Shown in pieces: positions 1 to 6,685 of a stretch of DNA of 64,000 nucleotides (its first letter is position 1; each line of letters begins with the position of its first letter). The stretch is from a virus: IMG/VR virus record IMGVR_UViG_3300032323_001214, positions 1 to 64,000 of that record. One strand, written 5' to 3'. The position numbers and the translations under genes were made by a program. Under the pieces are notes generated by a model. That model saw nothing but the letters and a program-made list of their open reading frames with translations. It did no database searches and had not been told where the DNA came from.

Positions 1-134
1 ACCCCCATATGGTCCACAGCCCCAGAATCGAACTGGGCTCTCTCGGCTTAAGAGGCCGGACTTCGCCAGCAAAGTTTGCTGTGGATGGATCGTAACTATT
101 GTCTTTTACGTGCCATCCAGGACCATACGGGGGT
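1..134 (-). other. Three-way-junction structure enclosing the first tRNA
   Basis: Positions 1-15 and 120-134 are complementary over 15 nt (one G-U pair). Inside lie the tRNA at 10-84 and a second hairpin at 83-118 (GGATGG/CCATCC plus CGTAA/TTACG around a 10-nt loop). The outer stem would pair the tRNA's own CCA end. It may be a processing structure of the tRNA precursor or a longer tRNA-like RNA. The outer stem begins at the window edge and may extend further. Confidence 0.45.
10..84 (-). tRNA. tRNA-Lys(CTT), probable
   Basis: Minus-strand cloverleaf with a 7-bp acceptor stem (CCACAGC/GCTGTGG), discriminator A and encoded CCA, a 4-bp D stem, anticodon loop CTCTTAA (anticodon CTT), a 5-nt variable loop and a perfect T arm with loop TTCGATT. 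A C at position 1 is unusual for a lysine tRNA, and position 26 seems to be missing. The gene is enclosed by a 15-nt inverted repeat at 1-15 and 120-134. Confidence 0.7.
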
Positions 135-224
135 CTAGGATGACACTATCGTTTACCTGAACGTTTCATGTCGTTCTCCTTTAAAAAAATGTATTGTATC
201 AGACAAGTTAATTATTGTCAAATT

Positions 225-299
225 TGGCGCCTCCTGATGGAATCGAACCACCATCCCGACGTTCGTAGCATCGTATCCTATCCATTGAACGAAGGAGGC
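225..299 (-). tRNA. tRNA-Arg(ACG)
   Basis: Complete cloverleaf: acceptor GCCTCCT/AGGAGGC, discriminator G, encoded CCA, anticodon loop CTACGAA (anticodon ACG) and T loop TTCGATT. An ACG anticodon needs A34-to-inosine editing by the host TadA to read all of CGU/CGC/CGA. Confidence 0.9.
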
Positions 300-308
300 A
301 TAAATTGT

Positions 309-383
309 TGGTACTCAGTACGGGAATCGAACCCGTCTTTACAACTTGAAAGGCTGTCGTCCTAACCGATAGACGAACTGAGT
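309..383 (-). tRNA. tRNA-Glu(TTC)
   Basis: Complete cloverleaf: acceptor ACTCAGT/ACTGAGT, discriminator A, encoded CCA, anticodon loop CTTTCAA (anticodon TTC), T arm CGGG/CCCG with loop TTCGATT. Confidence 0.9.
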
Positions 384-449
384 ATAACAGGATGCGTTTT
401 GTTTTCACCATAAGAAAAGTTTTTAACTTTGCTGTTAGCATCCTAAATC

Positions 450-524
450 TGGTGGAGACCGAGGGAGTTGAACCCTTCTAGTCATGATCCTTGCAAGGGA
501 TCACCGTAGCCCGCTACTGCCCCC
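450..524 (-). tRNA. tRNA-Ala(TGC)-like, atypical
   Basis: Perfect anticodon arm GATCC/GGATC with loop CTTGCAA (anticodon TGC) and encoded CCA. The 5' end is ambiguous. Starting at 524 gives a normal 75-nt tRNA with acceptor GGGGGCA against GGTCTCC, including the G3-U70 pair that is the alanine identity element. Starting at 539 gives a perfect 7-bp acceptor GGAGACC/GGTCTCC but a 90-nt molecule overlapping the next tRNA. The D arm does not fold well in either version, and the T stem has an A-C mismatch. The gene may be degenerate. Confidence 0.55.
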
Positions 525-531
525 GTATTGT

Positions 532-607
532 TGGTCTCCGTACTAGGATTCGAACCTAGACCACTCGGCCCCAAACCGAGTACGCTGCCTGATAACGCTT
601 TACAGAG
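532..607 (-). tRNA. tRNA-Pro(TGG)
   Basis: Acceptor CTCTGTA/TACGGAG, discriminator A, encoded CCA, anticodon stem CTCGG/CCGAG with loop TTTGGGG (anticodon TGG), T stem CTAGG/CCTAG with loop TTCGAAT. Its 3' end is eight bases shared with one possible 5' end of the adjacent alanine-type tRNA. Confidence 0.85.
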
Positions 608-615
608 ATTAAGAT

Positions 616-692
616 TGGCGTCCACCGTCGGTATCACACCGCACTCCAAGTTAGCTGGTTAAGCTAACCTACAGATCTCCTGTTGAGTGGAC
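616..692 (-). tRNA. Atypical tRNA-like gene, identity unclear
   Basis: Acceptor GTCCACT/GGTGGAC, discriminator G and encoded CCA; D stem ACAG/CTGT. The anticodon hairpin is unusually long (GTTAGC/GCTAAC). A 7-nt loop TTAACCA would give anticodon AAC (Val); an expanded 9-nt loop would give TAA (Leu). The T loop is TGTGATA instead of the usual TTCRANY pattern and the T stem needs a bulged G. It may be a decaying tRNA or one with altered function. Confidence 0.45.
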
Positions 693-749
693 TGACTTAT
701 ACTTTGATCGTTGCCACCACAGCATTGACTACTCATATAAGCACTAACT

Positions 750-827
750 TGGCAGAGGTAACTGGATTCGAACCAGTGATCACGATTTCAAAGACCGTTG
801 CTTTAGGCCAAACTAAGCTATACCCCA
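750..827 (-). tRNA. tRNA-Gln(TTG)
   Basis: Begins TGGGGTA like bacterial glutamine tRNAs, with a weak 1-72 pair (T-T here). D stem GCTT/AAGC, anticodon loop CTTTGAA (anticodon TTG), T stem CTGG/CCAG with loop TTCGAAT, discriminator G and encoded CCA. Confidence 0.88.
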
Positions 828-836
828 ACAAATACT

Positions 837-911
837 TGGCGATGCGTGGGAGAATCGAACTCCCGTCTTCGGATAGACAATCCGAGATAATGACCATTAT
901 ATGAACGCACC
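837..911 (-). tRNA. tRNA-Asp(GTC)
   Basis: Acceptor GGTGCGT/ACGCATC, discriminator G, encoded CCA, anticodon stem TCGGA/TCCGA with loop TTGTCTA (anticodon GTC), T arm GGGAG/CTCCC with loop TTCGATT. Confidence 0.9.
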
Positions 912-917
912 TAATAC

Positions 918-995
918 TGGCTCCGTGATCTGGGATCGAACCAGACTCATTTCTGATTAACAGTCAGACGCCTACACCTTGCTTGCTCTCACGGA
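918..995 (-). tRNA. tRNA-Asn(GTT)
   Basis: Acceptor TCCGTGA/TCACGGA, discriminator G, encoded CCA, anticodon stem TCTGA/TCAGA with loop CTGTTAA (anticodon GTT), T arm TCTGG/CCAGA with loop TTCGATC. It is the first tRNA of the array in the direction of transcription. Confidence 0.9.
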
Positions 996-1010
996 ATAAA
1001 AAATATGTCA

Positions 1011-1161
1011 CTACAGTATATCCGTCAGAGGGATATATACTGTTCATCTGTAGTAAGCATTCTAAAACATACTTCGGGGATTTCACTTAACGCCTCCCTA
1101 ACTCAAAGTATGTTTTAGAATGCCGTGTATTGCTACACGACATGATAGGGTTGATACCCTA
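1011..1161 (-). ncRNA. Run of four strong hairpins, candidate structured RNA
   Basis: No gene lies in 996-1268. Four hairpins follow each other almost without gaps: 1011-1053 (CTACAG/CTGTAG and ACAGTATATCC against a 13-nt partner with a 2-nt bulge), 1057-1123 (18 perfect base pairs, 31-nt loop with an inner GGGA/TCCC), 1124-1139 (6 bp; GCAA, a GNRA tetraloop, on the minus strand) and 1146-1161 (TAGGGT/ACCCTA). A weaker one is at 1180-1194. On the minus strand the last hairpin is followed by a T-run near 1000. This could be a small RNA, or a leader or attenuator ahead of the tRNA operon. I see nothing else in 1195-1268. Confidence 0.45.
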
Positions 1162-1268
1162 CCCAGTAGTCTTACTAATGTGTTATCGCCACACGTTCAT
1201 GTATACTGTCCGCCCATTCGATACATTTTACGCTGTATTCCGGCTCTCGTTGCCTATTCACGTTTCTA

Positions 1269-1430
1269 TCAATCCTCAAGTAAATATTTGTCTTTTACTC
1301 TTAGTTGATAGATTCTAGCACGGTCGATTTTATTTTGTATCAACTGTGCTACTTGCTCCTTAGTCAAAACATGATTGCTAAACCAATCTTGCTTTGTTTC
1401 AGAAGTCGTGTATTCTATCTGTTTATCCAT
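1269..1430 (-). CDS. Small hypothetical protein (53 aa)
   Basis: A 53-codon ORF starting MDKQIEYTTSE and ending LRVKDKYLLED, rich in charged residues and Gln. An AAGGAAA Shine-Dalgarno-like sequence lies about 12 nt before the ATG on the minus strand. I recognise no family. The middle (LTKEQVAQLIQNKIDRARI) reads like a helix-turn-helix or a small helical adaptor, but that is speculation. It sits between a terminator and the hairpin array upstream of the tRNAs. Confidence 0.5.
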   Translation of the reverse strand: MDKQIEYTTSETKQDWFSNHVLTKEQVAQLIQNKIDRARIYQLRVKDKYLLED

Positions 1431-1474
1431 TTATTGTCAAATTTCCTTTTGTTGTTTTTTAACAACACAAACAA

Positions 1475-1508
1475 AAACCCCTGAGACTTTTTAGTTTCCC
1501 AGGGGTTT
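1475..1508 (-). terminator. Rho-independent terminator
   Basis: Inverted repeat AAACCCCTG/CAGGGGTTT (9 bp, 16-nt loop) that on the minus strand runs directly into TTTTTGTTTG. It would end minus-strand transcription coming from the gene at 1532-1705 and beyond. A second small inverted repeat (GTTGTT/AACAAC) follows at 1451-1466. Confidence 0.75.
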
Positions 1509-1531
1509 CATAAACTTGTTAGAGTGTTACT

Positions 1532-1705
1532 TTAAGCGTAACCTGCTCCTTCTATGAAACTCCCCGGAATTCTCGCATCATAATTAAACTCTGATCCGCG
1601 AATACTCGGTGTAGACATATTACCCACAAAGGCTAATACTGGTGTCAAAGAGGCTATCTGCCACTGACCCGTATGTTTTAGCGTTTGACAAGTAATGTTT
1701 TTCAT
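1532..1705 (-). CDS. Small hypothetical protein (57 aa)
   Basis: A 57-codon ORF beginning MKNITCQTLKHTGQW and ending SFIEGAGYA. I recognise no family and see no transmembrane segment. The upstream ribosome-binding site is weak (AGGA about 14 nt before the ATG). It lies just before a good minus-strand terminator, which supports it being the last gene of a transcript. The 200 bases between it and the next gene (1706-1907) hold no recognisable gene. Confidence 0.45.
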   Translation of the reverse strand: MKNITCQTLKHTGQWQIASLTPVLAFVGNMSTPSIRGSEFNYDARIPGSFIEGAGYA

Positions 1706-1907
1706 AGTATGTTTATTTAGTCCTGGTTAAAAAATTTGTCTTTTAAAGGCGTTTTTATGTGCCTTTTCTCAATTCATACTGAAGTATAACAGATAACTGA
1801 ATTAGTGTCAACACTTTTTTTCAACTATCTGCCCAAACTTCAAAAATTCTTTTTGCTCTGATTTCTCAGAACATGAGTGCATAGTATAACACCACATGCA
1901 TTTAATG

Positions 1908-2549
1908 TCAAACTTGTGGTTTCCCTAAAAAGTTTTCACGTGTATAGCAGATATCTGAATACTTTTGTATACTAGATTCTAATAAATCGGATAACTTTTT
2001 TTCATCAGTAATCTTGCCTCTGATAACTCCTAGAATTTTAAAATTATCTGGATCAAAGCTTGCGCCATGCGAACAAGACTGATTGTTAAAGCAGAAGGTA
2101 TTAGTTGTCTCCGGTAGTGTAATGTAACGCTTTTTGTCTCCGTAGTCAATAAAAAAGGACTTCTTATCTTGTGCTATCACAAAGCGGAATCTAAAGTCTA
2201 GCCTCGTATCATACATTAGTTTGTCTTGATGAGGCGGAACATATTGAATATTTGACCACAAACTAATTGACTCTACTTCTAATGGGAGGTAGGAATTCAG
2301 TATCTCAACATCATCCTTTAAAAAGTCTGACATATCAATAAATGTACCCACATGCATCAACATTTCGGGTGTAAAAGTAGGTCCTTTATAACATGTTAGT
2401 CCTTTCCAAAACACCGGAAGATTTGGGTCGGTTGGTTTTGATATATTGCTAGCATGTTCTTTGTACAGTTCAACGATACTGTCACGGTTCTTTAATGGTA
2501 AATTTGGAATGTTTAAAGGTGAGTACAAAACATTATCAAAGTTTATCAT
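1908..2549 (-). CDS. Putative 2OG-Fe(II) oxygenase-like protein
   Basis: 213 aa. An iron-binding triad typical of double-stranded beta-helix dioxygenases is visible: H107-x-D109 in PPHQDK and a distal H161 in CSHGASFD, with R177 (LGVIRG) placed to bind 2-oxoglutarate. Such enzymes hydroxylate proteins or small molecules using Fe(II), O2 and 2-oxoglutarate; the substrate is unknown. It is the last gene of a minus-strand run starting with the ATP-grasp gene, and its start overlaps the preceding small gene by 14 nt. The stop codon lies in a weak ACCACA/TGTGGT inverted repeat (1893-1920). Overall homology is inferred from motif order. Confidence 0.6.
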   Translation of the reverse strand: MINFDNVLYSPLNIPNLPLKNRDSIVELYKEHASNISKPTDPNLPVFWKGLTCYKGPTFTPEMLMHVGTFIDMSDFLKDDVEILNSYLPLEVESISLWSNIQYVPPHQDKLMYDTRLDFRFRFVIAQDKKSFFIDYGDKKRYITLPETTNTFCFNNQSCSHGASFDPDNFKILGVIRGKITDEKKLSDLLESSIQKYSDICYTRENFLGKPQV

Positions 2550-2793
2550 GGCTATATCTTTCTTTTACAGACTCTTTGAACGAATTTACAAATGCATGAA
2601 TGATGGGTGCAAATCTTTTGTTTTGTTCAAGACTTACTTCTTCGCATAAATTCATACAATCATCTAATAATAGTTGAGCAAACGCTTCTATTTCTGTTTC
2701 TCTATTTACTAGTTCTGTGCTCAGGTCATTGACTACAGACCAGCTGGTGCTTGACATTGCTTGATCGGCTAATTTTTTTAAAGTATCGTTCAT
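2536..2793 (-). CDS. Small hypothetical helical protein (85 aa)
   Basis: 85 aa beginning MNDTLKKLADQA. It is predicted to be almost all helix, with a charged amphipathic pattern, and has no membrane segment or metal motif. The 14-nt overlap with the following 2OG-like gene and the absence of a gap to the preceding one indicate a co-translated unit. I do not recognise the family; short proteins of this kind are common in T4-like phages of environmental bacteria. Confidence 0.6.
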   Translation of the reverse strand: MNDTLKKLADQAMSSTSWSVVNDLSTELVNRETEIEAFAQLLLDDCMNLCEEVSLEQNKRFAPIIHAFVNSFKESVKERYSHDKL

Positions 2794-3381
2794 TTATCTA
2801 TCTATAATTATGTTTTGTGTTTTAAGGTGCTCTACTGCTTCATCCCATGTTAAATCATGTATACTTGTTCTTGCACTTATACACCATCTGGATTCATTGC
2901 CAACTGATAGAGAGTGCGGATAATCTGTTCTTACTAAAGTAGGTTCATTTGGCATTATTGAACATCTATCTATTTCTACCAAGTCTTTTATAGGCCAACT
3001 TAAAATTTTATTATTTCCAGGGACTAATTTAATATTTTTCTCACCCGGCGGAAGATCATACCATATCATCTCGCTTCCTGCACCCCCGAAGACCAAGTTA
3101 AAACCAAAATGTGTGCTTTGCGTAGGTGCCCCGACTTCACTGACCAAATCTACATGTGCTTCAGTGTCTACTAAATTAGCCTCTCTATAAAATACAACTG
3201 ATCTATTTATGGGTAATGCAACATCATTCATATATTTTACCCAATCAGTCTCAAAAATTTTATCTGCTTTAAATGACCATACCCCAACGTATCCGGAAAA
3301 TTGTCGGGGGTCAGGAAATTGCCAATCTTTTGATATTGCATTTTCTATATTTAAATTTAGTCTATACCAGCATTTTCTCAT
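2794..3381 (-). CDS. Putative 2OG-Fe(II) oxygenase-like protein
   Basis: 195 aa from the second ATG, chosen because GGGGA lies 5 nt before it; the upstream ATG at 3393 would add four residues. H76-x-D78 (EAHVDLV) and distal H156 in YPHSLSV, followed by R165 and R171 (SRWCISAR), form the facial triad plus 2OG-binding Arg pattern of the Fe(II)/2OG dioxygenase fold. The substrate is unknown. The gene follows the asparagine-synthase-like gene with 1 nt between them, so the two products probably act in the same process. Confidence 0.6.
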   Translation of the reverse strand: MRKCWYRLNLNIENAISKDWQFPDPRQFSGYVGVWSFKADKIFETDWVKYMNDVALPINRSVVFYREANLVDTEAHVDLVSEVGAPTQSTHFGFNLVFGGAGSEMIWYDLPPGEKNIKLVPGNNKILSWPIKDLVEIDRCSIMPNEPTLVRTDYPHSLSVGNESRWCISARTSIHDLTWDEAVEHLKTQNIIIDR

Positions 3382-3382
3382 A

Positions 3383-4306
3383 TTATTCCCCATATGAAAA
3401 TGATTTTTTAGAAAAATGATCTATGTTTTTAATTAATCTATTAACAACTGTATACTTTGTATGTTCGTGTAATTTTAAATTAATTTGATTAATTTCTTCA
3501 GTTCTATATTTTTCGTGGCCTGTAAATTTATCACGTTTGGTCATTTTATAAAAATGGAACACTTTGTACTTTAATATAGGGCTATTAAAATTCCAAAAGC
3601 CAAGTTCATTGTATTCTTTATTTGGATCAATGTTTTTAGTAAAATCATTAACATAGTTAATATATAGGTTTCCTGTTTCCCTAAAGAAATTAGAGCAACC
3701 ATCCATATTATTCATTGCTAAAAACTTATTCCATGAATTTTGAAACTCATAGTCTGCATGATAGACTATCCCGTTATATCTATAAATTTGTGGATCACCG
3801 TGGCCAATTATTGGATAGTAATTTTTATCATACATCATTTCCATCAATCGTGTAATCTGTGACATAGTAACATAACTTAAATTATGTTTCACACAATAAT
3901 CAAAACACTCTTGTGAACGATACCATTTAATAGTTTCTAAATTAATAATCTCTATGTTTAAATTATGCGTGTTAACAAAGTCATCAACAAATACAGTATC
4001 ACATTTGTTCTGATCTACATCATATACTGCATGTATGCAATGAAAATCTTCACCTGATTTGTAACCCAATTCTAAAAACGCATTTAGAATAATTTCACTG
4101 TCAATACCACCTGAATAAAATATACAAGGTGTTCTATTAACTAGTTTTGCCTTATTGACTAGTTGATTAACTGTTTCTAATAACCCTTCATGTATTCCTA
4201 CTGTAGGTACTTTGTAGTCGTAATGTACACAAAATTTATCATCTACACTTTTACGTGTAAAAATGTTCTTGTCATCATTATAGAAACATTGATAAAATTT
4301 ATGCAT
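3383..4306 (-). CDS. Asparagine-synthase-like PP-loop amide ligase
   Basis: 307 aa from the ATG at 4306 (an upstream in-frame ATG at 4333 lacks a ribosome-binding site and lies deeper in the preceding gene). The ATP-pyrophosphatase P-loop SGGIDS is at residues 65-70 after a hydrophobic strand (CIFY), as in the synthetase domain of AsnB and beta-lactam synthetase. The N-terminal glutaminase domain with its nucleophilic Cys2 is absent, so ammonia or an amine must come from elsewhere or the enzyme only adenylates. It overlaps the ATP-grasp gene by 8 nt and is paralogous to the gene at 8238-9158. Confidence 0.7.
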   Translation of the reverse strand: MHKFYQCFYNDDKNIFTRKSVDDKFCVHYDYKVPTVGIHEGLLETVNQLVNKAKLVNRTPCIFYSGGIDSEIILNAFLELGYKSGEDFHCIHAVYDVDQNKCDTVFVDDFVNTHNLNIEIINLETIKWYRSQECFDYCVKHNLSYVTMSQITRLMEMMYDKNYYPIIGHGDPQIYRYNGIVYHADYEFQNSWNKFLAMNNMDGCSNFFRETGNLYINYVNDFTKNIDPNKEYNELGFWNFNSPILKYKVFHFYKMTKRDKFTGHEKYRTEEINQINLKLHEHTKYTVVNRLIKNIDHFSKKSFSYGE

Positions 4307-5432
4307 CACATAACCTATAAATTTCTTGTTCATCTCTACGTAGTTGTTCTTGGTCAGTATTGATTAGAATAACTTCCCCTGGGATAGATGCTAGTGTTTT
4401 CGTGTTGACAGGCAACGTTTCAAAGAATGAATAGTGTTGGAACAACATACTGAATGATGGTAATTTGCTAAACTCCTGCCATGGAAACTCAGAAAATTTT
4501 CTTTCCCTATGGTTGAATAAATTAATTCGTTCCATATTTGCTTTTTTATTATATATCGGTGTCAAATCATCAAACTTTGATTCATTTCTTAAAAAAGCAT
4601 CGACTGTTAATTGTATTTGAGGTTGTGTTAATATTTTAAATGATGATGCGTAATCCAAATGACCATGCGTTCTGAAGTTAGCTTCAATTAATTTGAGTGC
4701 TCCATCCCCTATCATAATTTCAGTATGACATGCTCCGGTGACGTAATTTACTTTGTCTAACATATTACAAGTATATTCATATAAACGTTTAATTAATTCT
4801 TCATTTCCAACATAGTCTAGTAATATAGTTTTTTCTCTCCAAAATCCATTAGCTTTAGCATAAGTCCAGACAGAAACTAACTTATGTTTACCATTCATTG
4901 ACACTGTATCAACTACATACTCATTGCCTTTTATATATGGCATTATGAACATATCCGTTGTATCTACATCATCCATTGATTCTACTACGCTAATTCTGTC
5001 ATAACCACCGTGACTGATTTTAGGTTTAACTACACACTTTTTATATCGATTTAAAAACTCATCAAAGTTTGTATCAGATGCAGGTTCTCCTATAGCACAT
5101 AGTACGTCATATCTATTTGTTATTATTTTGTTATTGACACCGAGACCTAATAGTTCGTTCAAATGATTACTCAATACTTGTCCATTATCTGATCCGGGAA
5201 AACAGCATATGATATCATCTTTATACTTTGCTAAATCAGCAAGGATTTGATTGTCTGAATCGTAAATCAGACATGTCTCATATATGGTATTGTTTAGGGA
5301 TTTATAGAGTTTTTGAAATACGTGTTTGGATGAGTATATATTAATTACACGATACCCGCGATTAACAAACTCGTATGCCAGACTGTTTCCAGCAAGTACT
5401 ACGTCAATTATCAATGCATATTGTGTTTTCAT
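4299..5432 (-). CDS. ATP-grasp ligase
   Basis: 377 aa with the ATP-grasp order: an N-terminal Rossmann-like preATP domain, nucleotide-binding VVKPKISHGGYDR (K136, K138), the hinge segment YIKGNEYVVD (E171) and the metal-binding end HTEIMI...LKLIEANFRTHG (E238, E250, N252). ATP-grasp enzymes activate a carboxylate as acyl phosphate and join it to an amine or thiol; this one resembles the L-amino-acid ligase / carbamoyl-phosphate-synthase-like group. A perfect TATAAATA late promoter ends 6 nt before the ATG and there is no ribosome-binding site, so the mRNA is probably leaderless. It is co-transcribed with the PP-loop ligase, suggesting joint amide or peptide bond formation. Confidence 0.8.
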   Translation of the reverse strand: MKTQYALIIDVVLAGNSLAYEFVNRGYRVINIYSSKHVFQKLYKSLNNTIYETCLIYDSDNQILADLAKYKDDIICCFPGSDNGQVLSNHLNELLGLGVNNKIITNRYDVLCAIGEPASDTNFDEFLNRYKKCVVKPKISHGGYDRISVVESMDDVDTTDMFIMPYIKGNEYVVDTVSMNGKHKLVSVWTYAKANGFWREKTILLDYVGNEELIKRLYEYTCNMLDKVNYVTGACHTEIMIGDGALKLIEANFRTHGHLDYASSFKILTQPQIQLTVDAFLRNESKFDDLTPIYNKKANMERINLFNHRERKFSEFPWQEFSKLPSFSMLFQHYSFFETLPVNTKTLASIPGEVILINTDQEQLRRDEQEIYRLCDA

Positions 5433-5438
5433 AGCAAC

Positions 5439-5446
5439 TATTTATA
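5439..5446 (-). promoter_or_regulatory. T4-type late promoter TATAAATA
   Basis: Perfect TATAAATA on the minus strand with a 6-nt spacer to the ATP-grasp start codon at 5432. No Shine-Dalgarno sequence fits in between. Confidence 0.75.
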
Positions 5447-5468
5447 GAAATAATTGCATGAAAAAAAA

Positions 5469-5858
5469 TTATGAGAATAGCTGATTTGCAGTAACGTAGT
5501 CTGTTTCATTTATAATGTCAATAGTTTCTTGTTCGACTACAGTTAAGATAATACCAGTAGCGTCTAAAAATTTAGCTCTGGCCTTTAAAAAAGTGGTATG
5601 TGCTGGTGAGGTATTCCAAGCGTCAAACCTATCTTTGTCAGCATAATATGTTAAGGTAATTTTATCTAAACTATTTGCATCTTCTACCCAAACATAATTA
5701 GTTACACAGTTTAAACTCTCTATTTCAGGTCTTGCCTCAATAACAGCTATTGCATATTCCGTTTCTGCATCAGTTGTCTCTGGTAATGACAAATAATCCA
5801 TTGGTTTTCTATAGGTTACCTCACCGTTTGCTGTCCATTTACACGCTACTAAATACAT
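5469..5858 (-). CDS. Hypothetical protein, possibly ABM-like fold
   Basis: 129 aa. The start is set by AAGGAG at 5865-5870, six bases before the ATG; an in-frame ATG at 5879 lies upstream of this site and is rejected. The segment LTYYADKDRFDAWNTSPAH resembles the dimeric alpha-beta barrel of antibiotic-biosynthesis-monooxygenase-like proteins, but I cannot confirm it. It has a GATAAATA late promoter at 5883-5890 with a normal leader, unlike its neighbours. It sits between a desaturase and the ATP-grasp ligase, which suggests a role in the same pathway. Confidence 0.6.
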   Translation of the reverse strand: MYLVACKWTANGEVTYRKPMDYLSLPETTDAETEYAIAVIEARPEIESLNCVTNYVWVEDANSLDKITLTYYADKDRFDAWNTSPAHTTFLKARAKFLDATGIILTVVEQETIDIINETDYVTANQLFS

Positions 5859-5882
5859 AAATAACTCCTTATTATACAAGAG

Positions 5883-5890
5883 TATTTATC
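5883..5890 (-). promoter_or_regulatory. Late promoter GATAAATA
   Basis: GATAAATA on the minus strand, 24 nt before the start at 5858. The leader carries AAGGAG. Confidence 0.65.
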
Positions 5891-5892
5891 TT

Positions 5893-6681
5893 TTATTCAG
5901 CATCTTTAAATACTCTTATGAACCATCCTGAAGGATCAATTTCCCACCATTTGATCCCAAAATCATAATTACCAGGACGACCATGATGATTATTATGCCA
6001 ACATTCACCTAGTACGAGTGGCCATAACCATATGACATTTTTACTGTTATCTCGGGTCACAAAGTTAGTATATCCGTAATTTGAATGATTTAGGCAATTT
6101 GTTAGATTGTACGTAATCAGCGTGACCAATGCAGGAAGTATGCTAAAAAATAACAAGAATTCAATACTTATTAATCCAAATATAATGTTTGATGTTAGCC
6201 AAATTTTAGTATAATGAGTACTAAACCACATTATGTCTTTATTACGCATCGTGTCAACAGCATATCTAAAACTAATAGCATCCGATTTAATCCTAAACAT
6301 CCACAAAAATATGCTATGCCAAAATCCGTGAATAGGGCTGTGAGGATCTGTTATTGTATCTGGCTTTCTATGATGGTATCCCCTATGTAGTGCTACCCAC
6401 CAAATAGGACTTCCCTGCCCACTAAGTGTTGAAGCATATAACATTAAAATCTCTTTCCACCTAGCTGCCTTAAAAGATTTATGACTAAAATATCGATGTA
6501 GCCCTGCAGTTACTCCGATGATGTTAATAAAGAAGTAACCCAAACATACCAACAATAACTTATACCAAGTAAATTCAATTATCAACGATCCAGCTGCTAT
6601 AGATCCTAATATTATAATAGGCAACGTAATTATAAGAAGACTAGGATTTTCTTTAAGATTTTTAAGAATAGGGTTGAACAT
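5893..6681 (-). CDS. Membrane fatty-acid desaturase (delta-9 type)
   Basis: 262 aa. The three histidine boxes of the membrane diiron desaturases are complete: HRYFSH (62-67), HRGYHH (99-104) and HNNHH (229-233), plus NCLNHS near 196. Hydrophobic helices surround boxes one and two, as in stearoyl-CoA/acyl-lipid delta-9 desaturases, though the length is at the short bacterial end. It introduces a double bond into an acyl chain using O2 and electrons from a host reductase. CATAAATA ends 5 nt before the ATG with no ribosome-binding site. One of four desaturases in the window. Confidence 0.88.
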   Translation of the reverse strand: MFNPILKNLKENPSLLIITLPIIILGSIAAGSLIIEFTWYKLLLVCLGYFFINIIGVTAGLHRYFSHKSFKAARWKEILMLYASTLSGQGSPIWWVALHRGYHHRKPDTITDPHSPIHGFWHSIFLWMFRIKSDAISFRYAVDTMRNKDIMWFSTHYTKIWLTSNIIFGLISIEFLLFFSILPALVTLITYNLTNCLNHSNYGYTNFVTRDNSKNVIWLWPLVLGECWHNNHHGRPGNYDFGIKWWEIDPSGWFIRVFKDAE

Positions 6682-6685
6682 TACA

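Noticed and set aside
1120-1318. Two plus-strand frames of 62 codons in the hairpin region
   Set aside because: They lie across strong inverted repeats, overlap each other in different frames and have no start signal; the strand is opposite to all genes nearby.
1893-1920. Inverted repeat at the end of the 1908-2549 gene as a terminator
   Set aside because: Only six base pairs with a long loop and no T-run, so it is not listed as a separate terminator.
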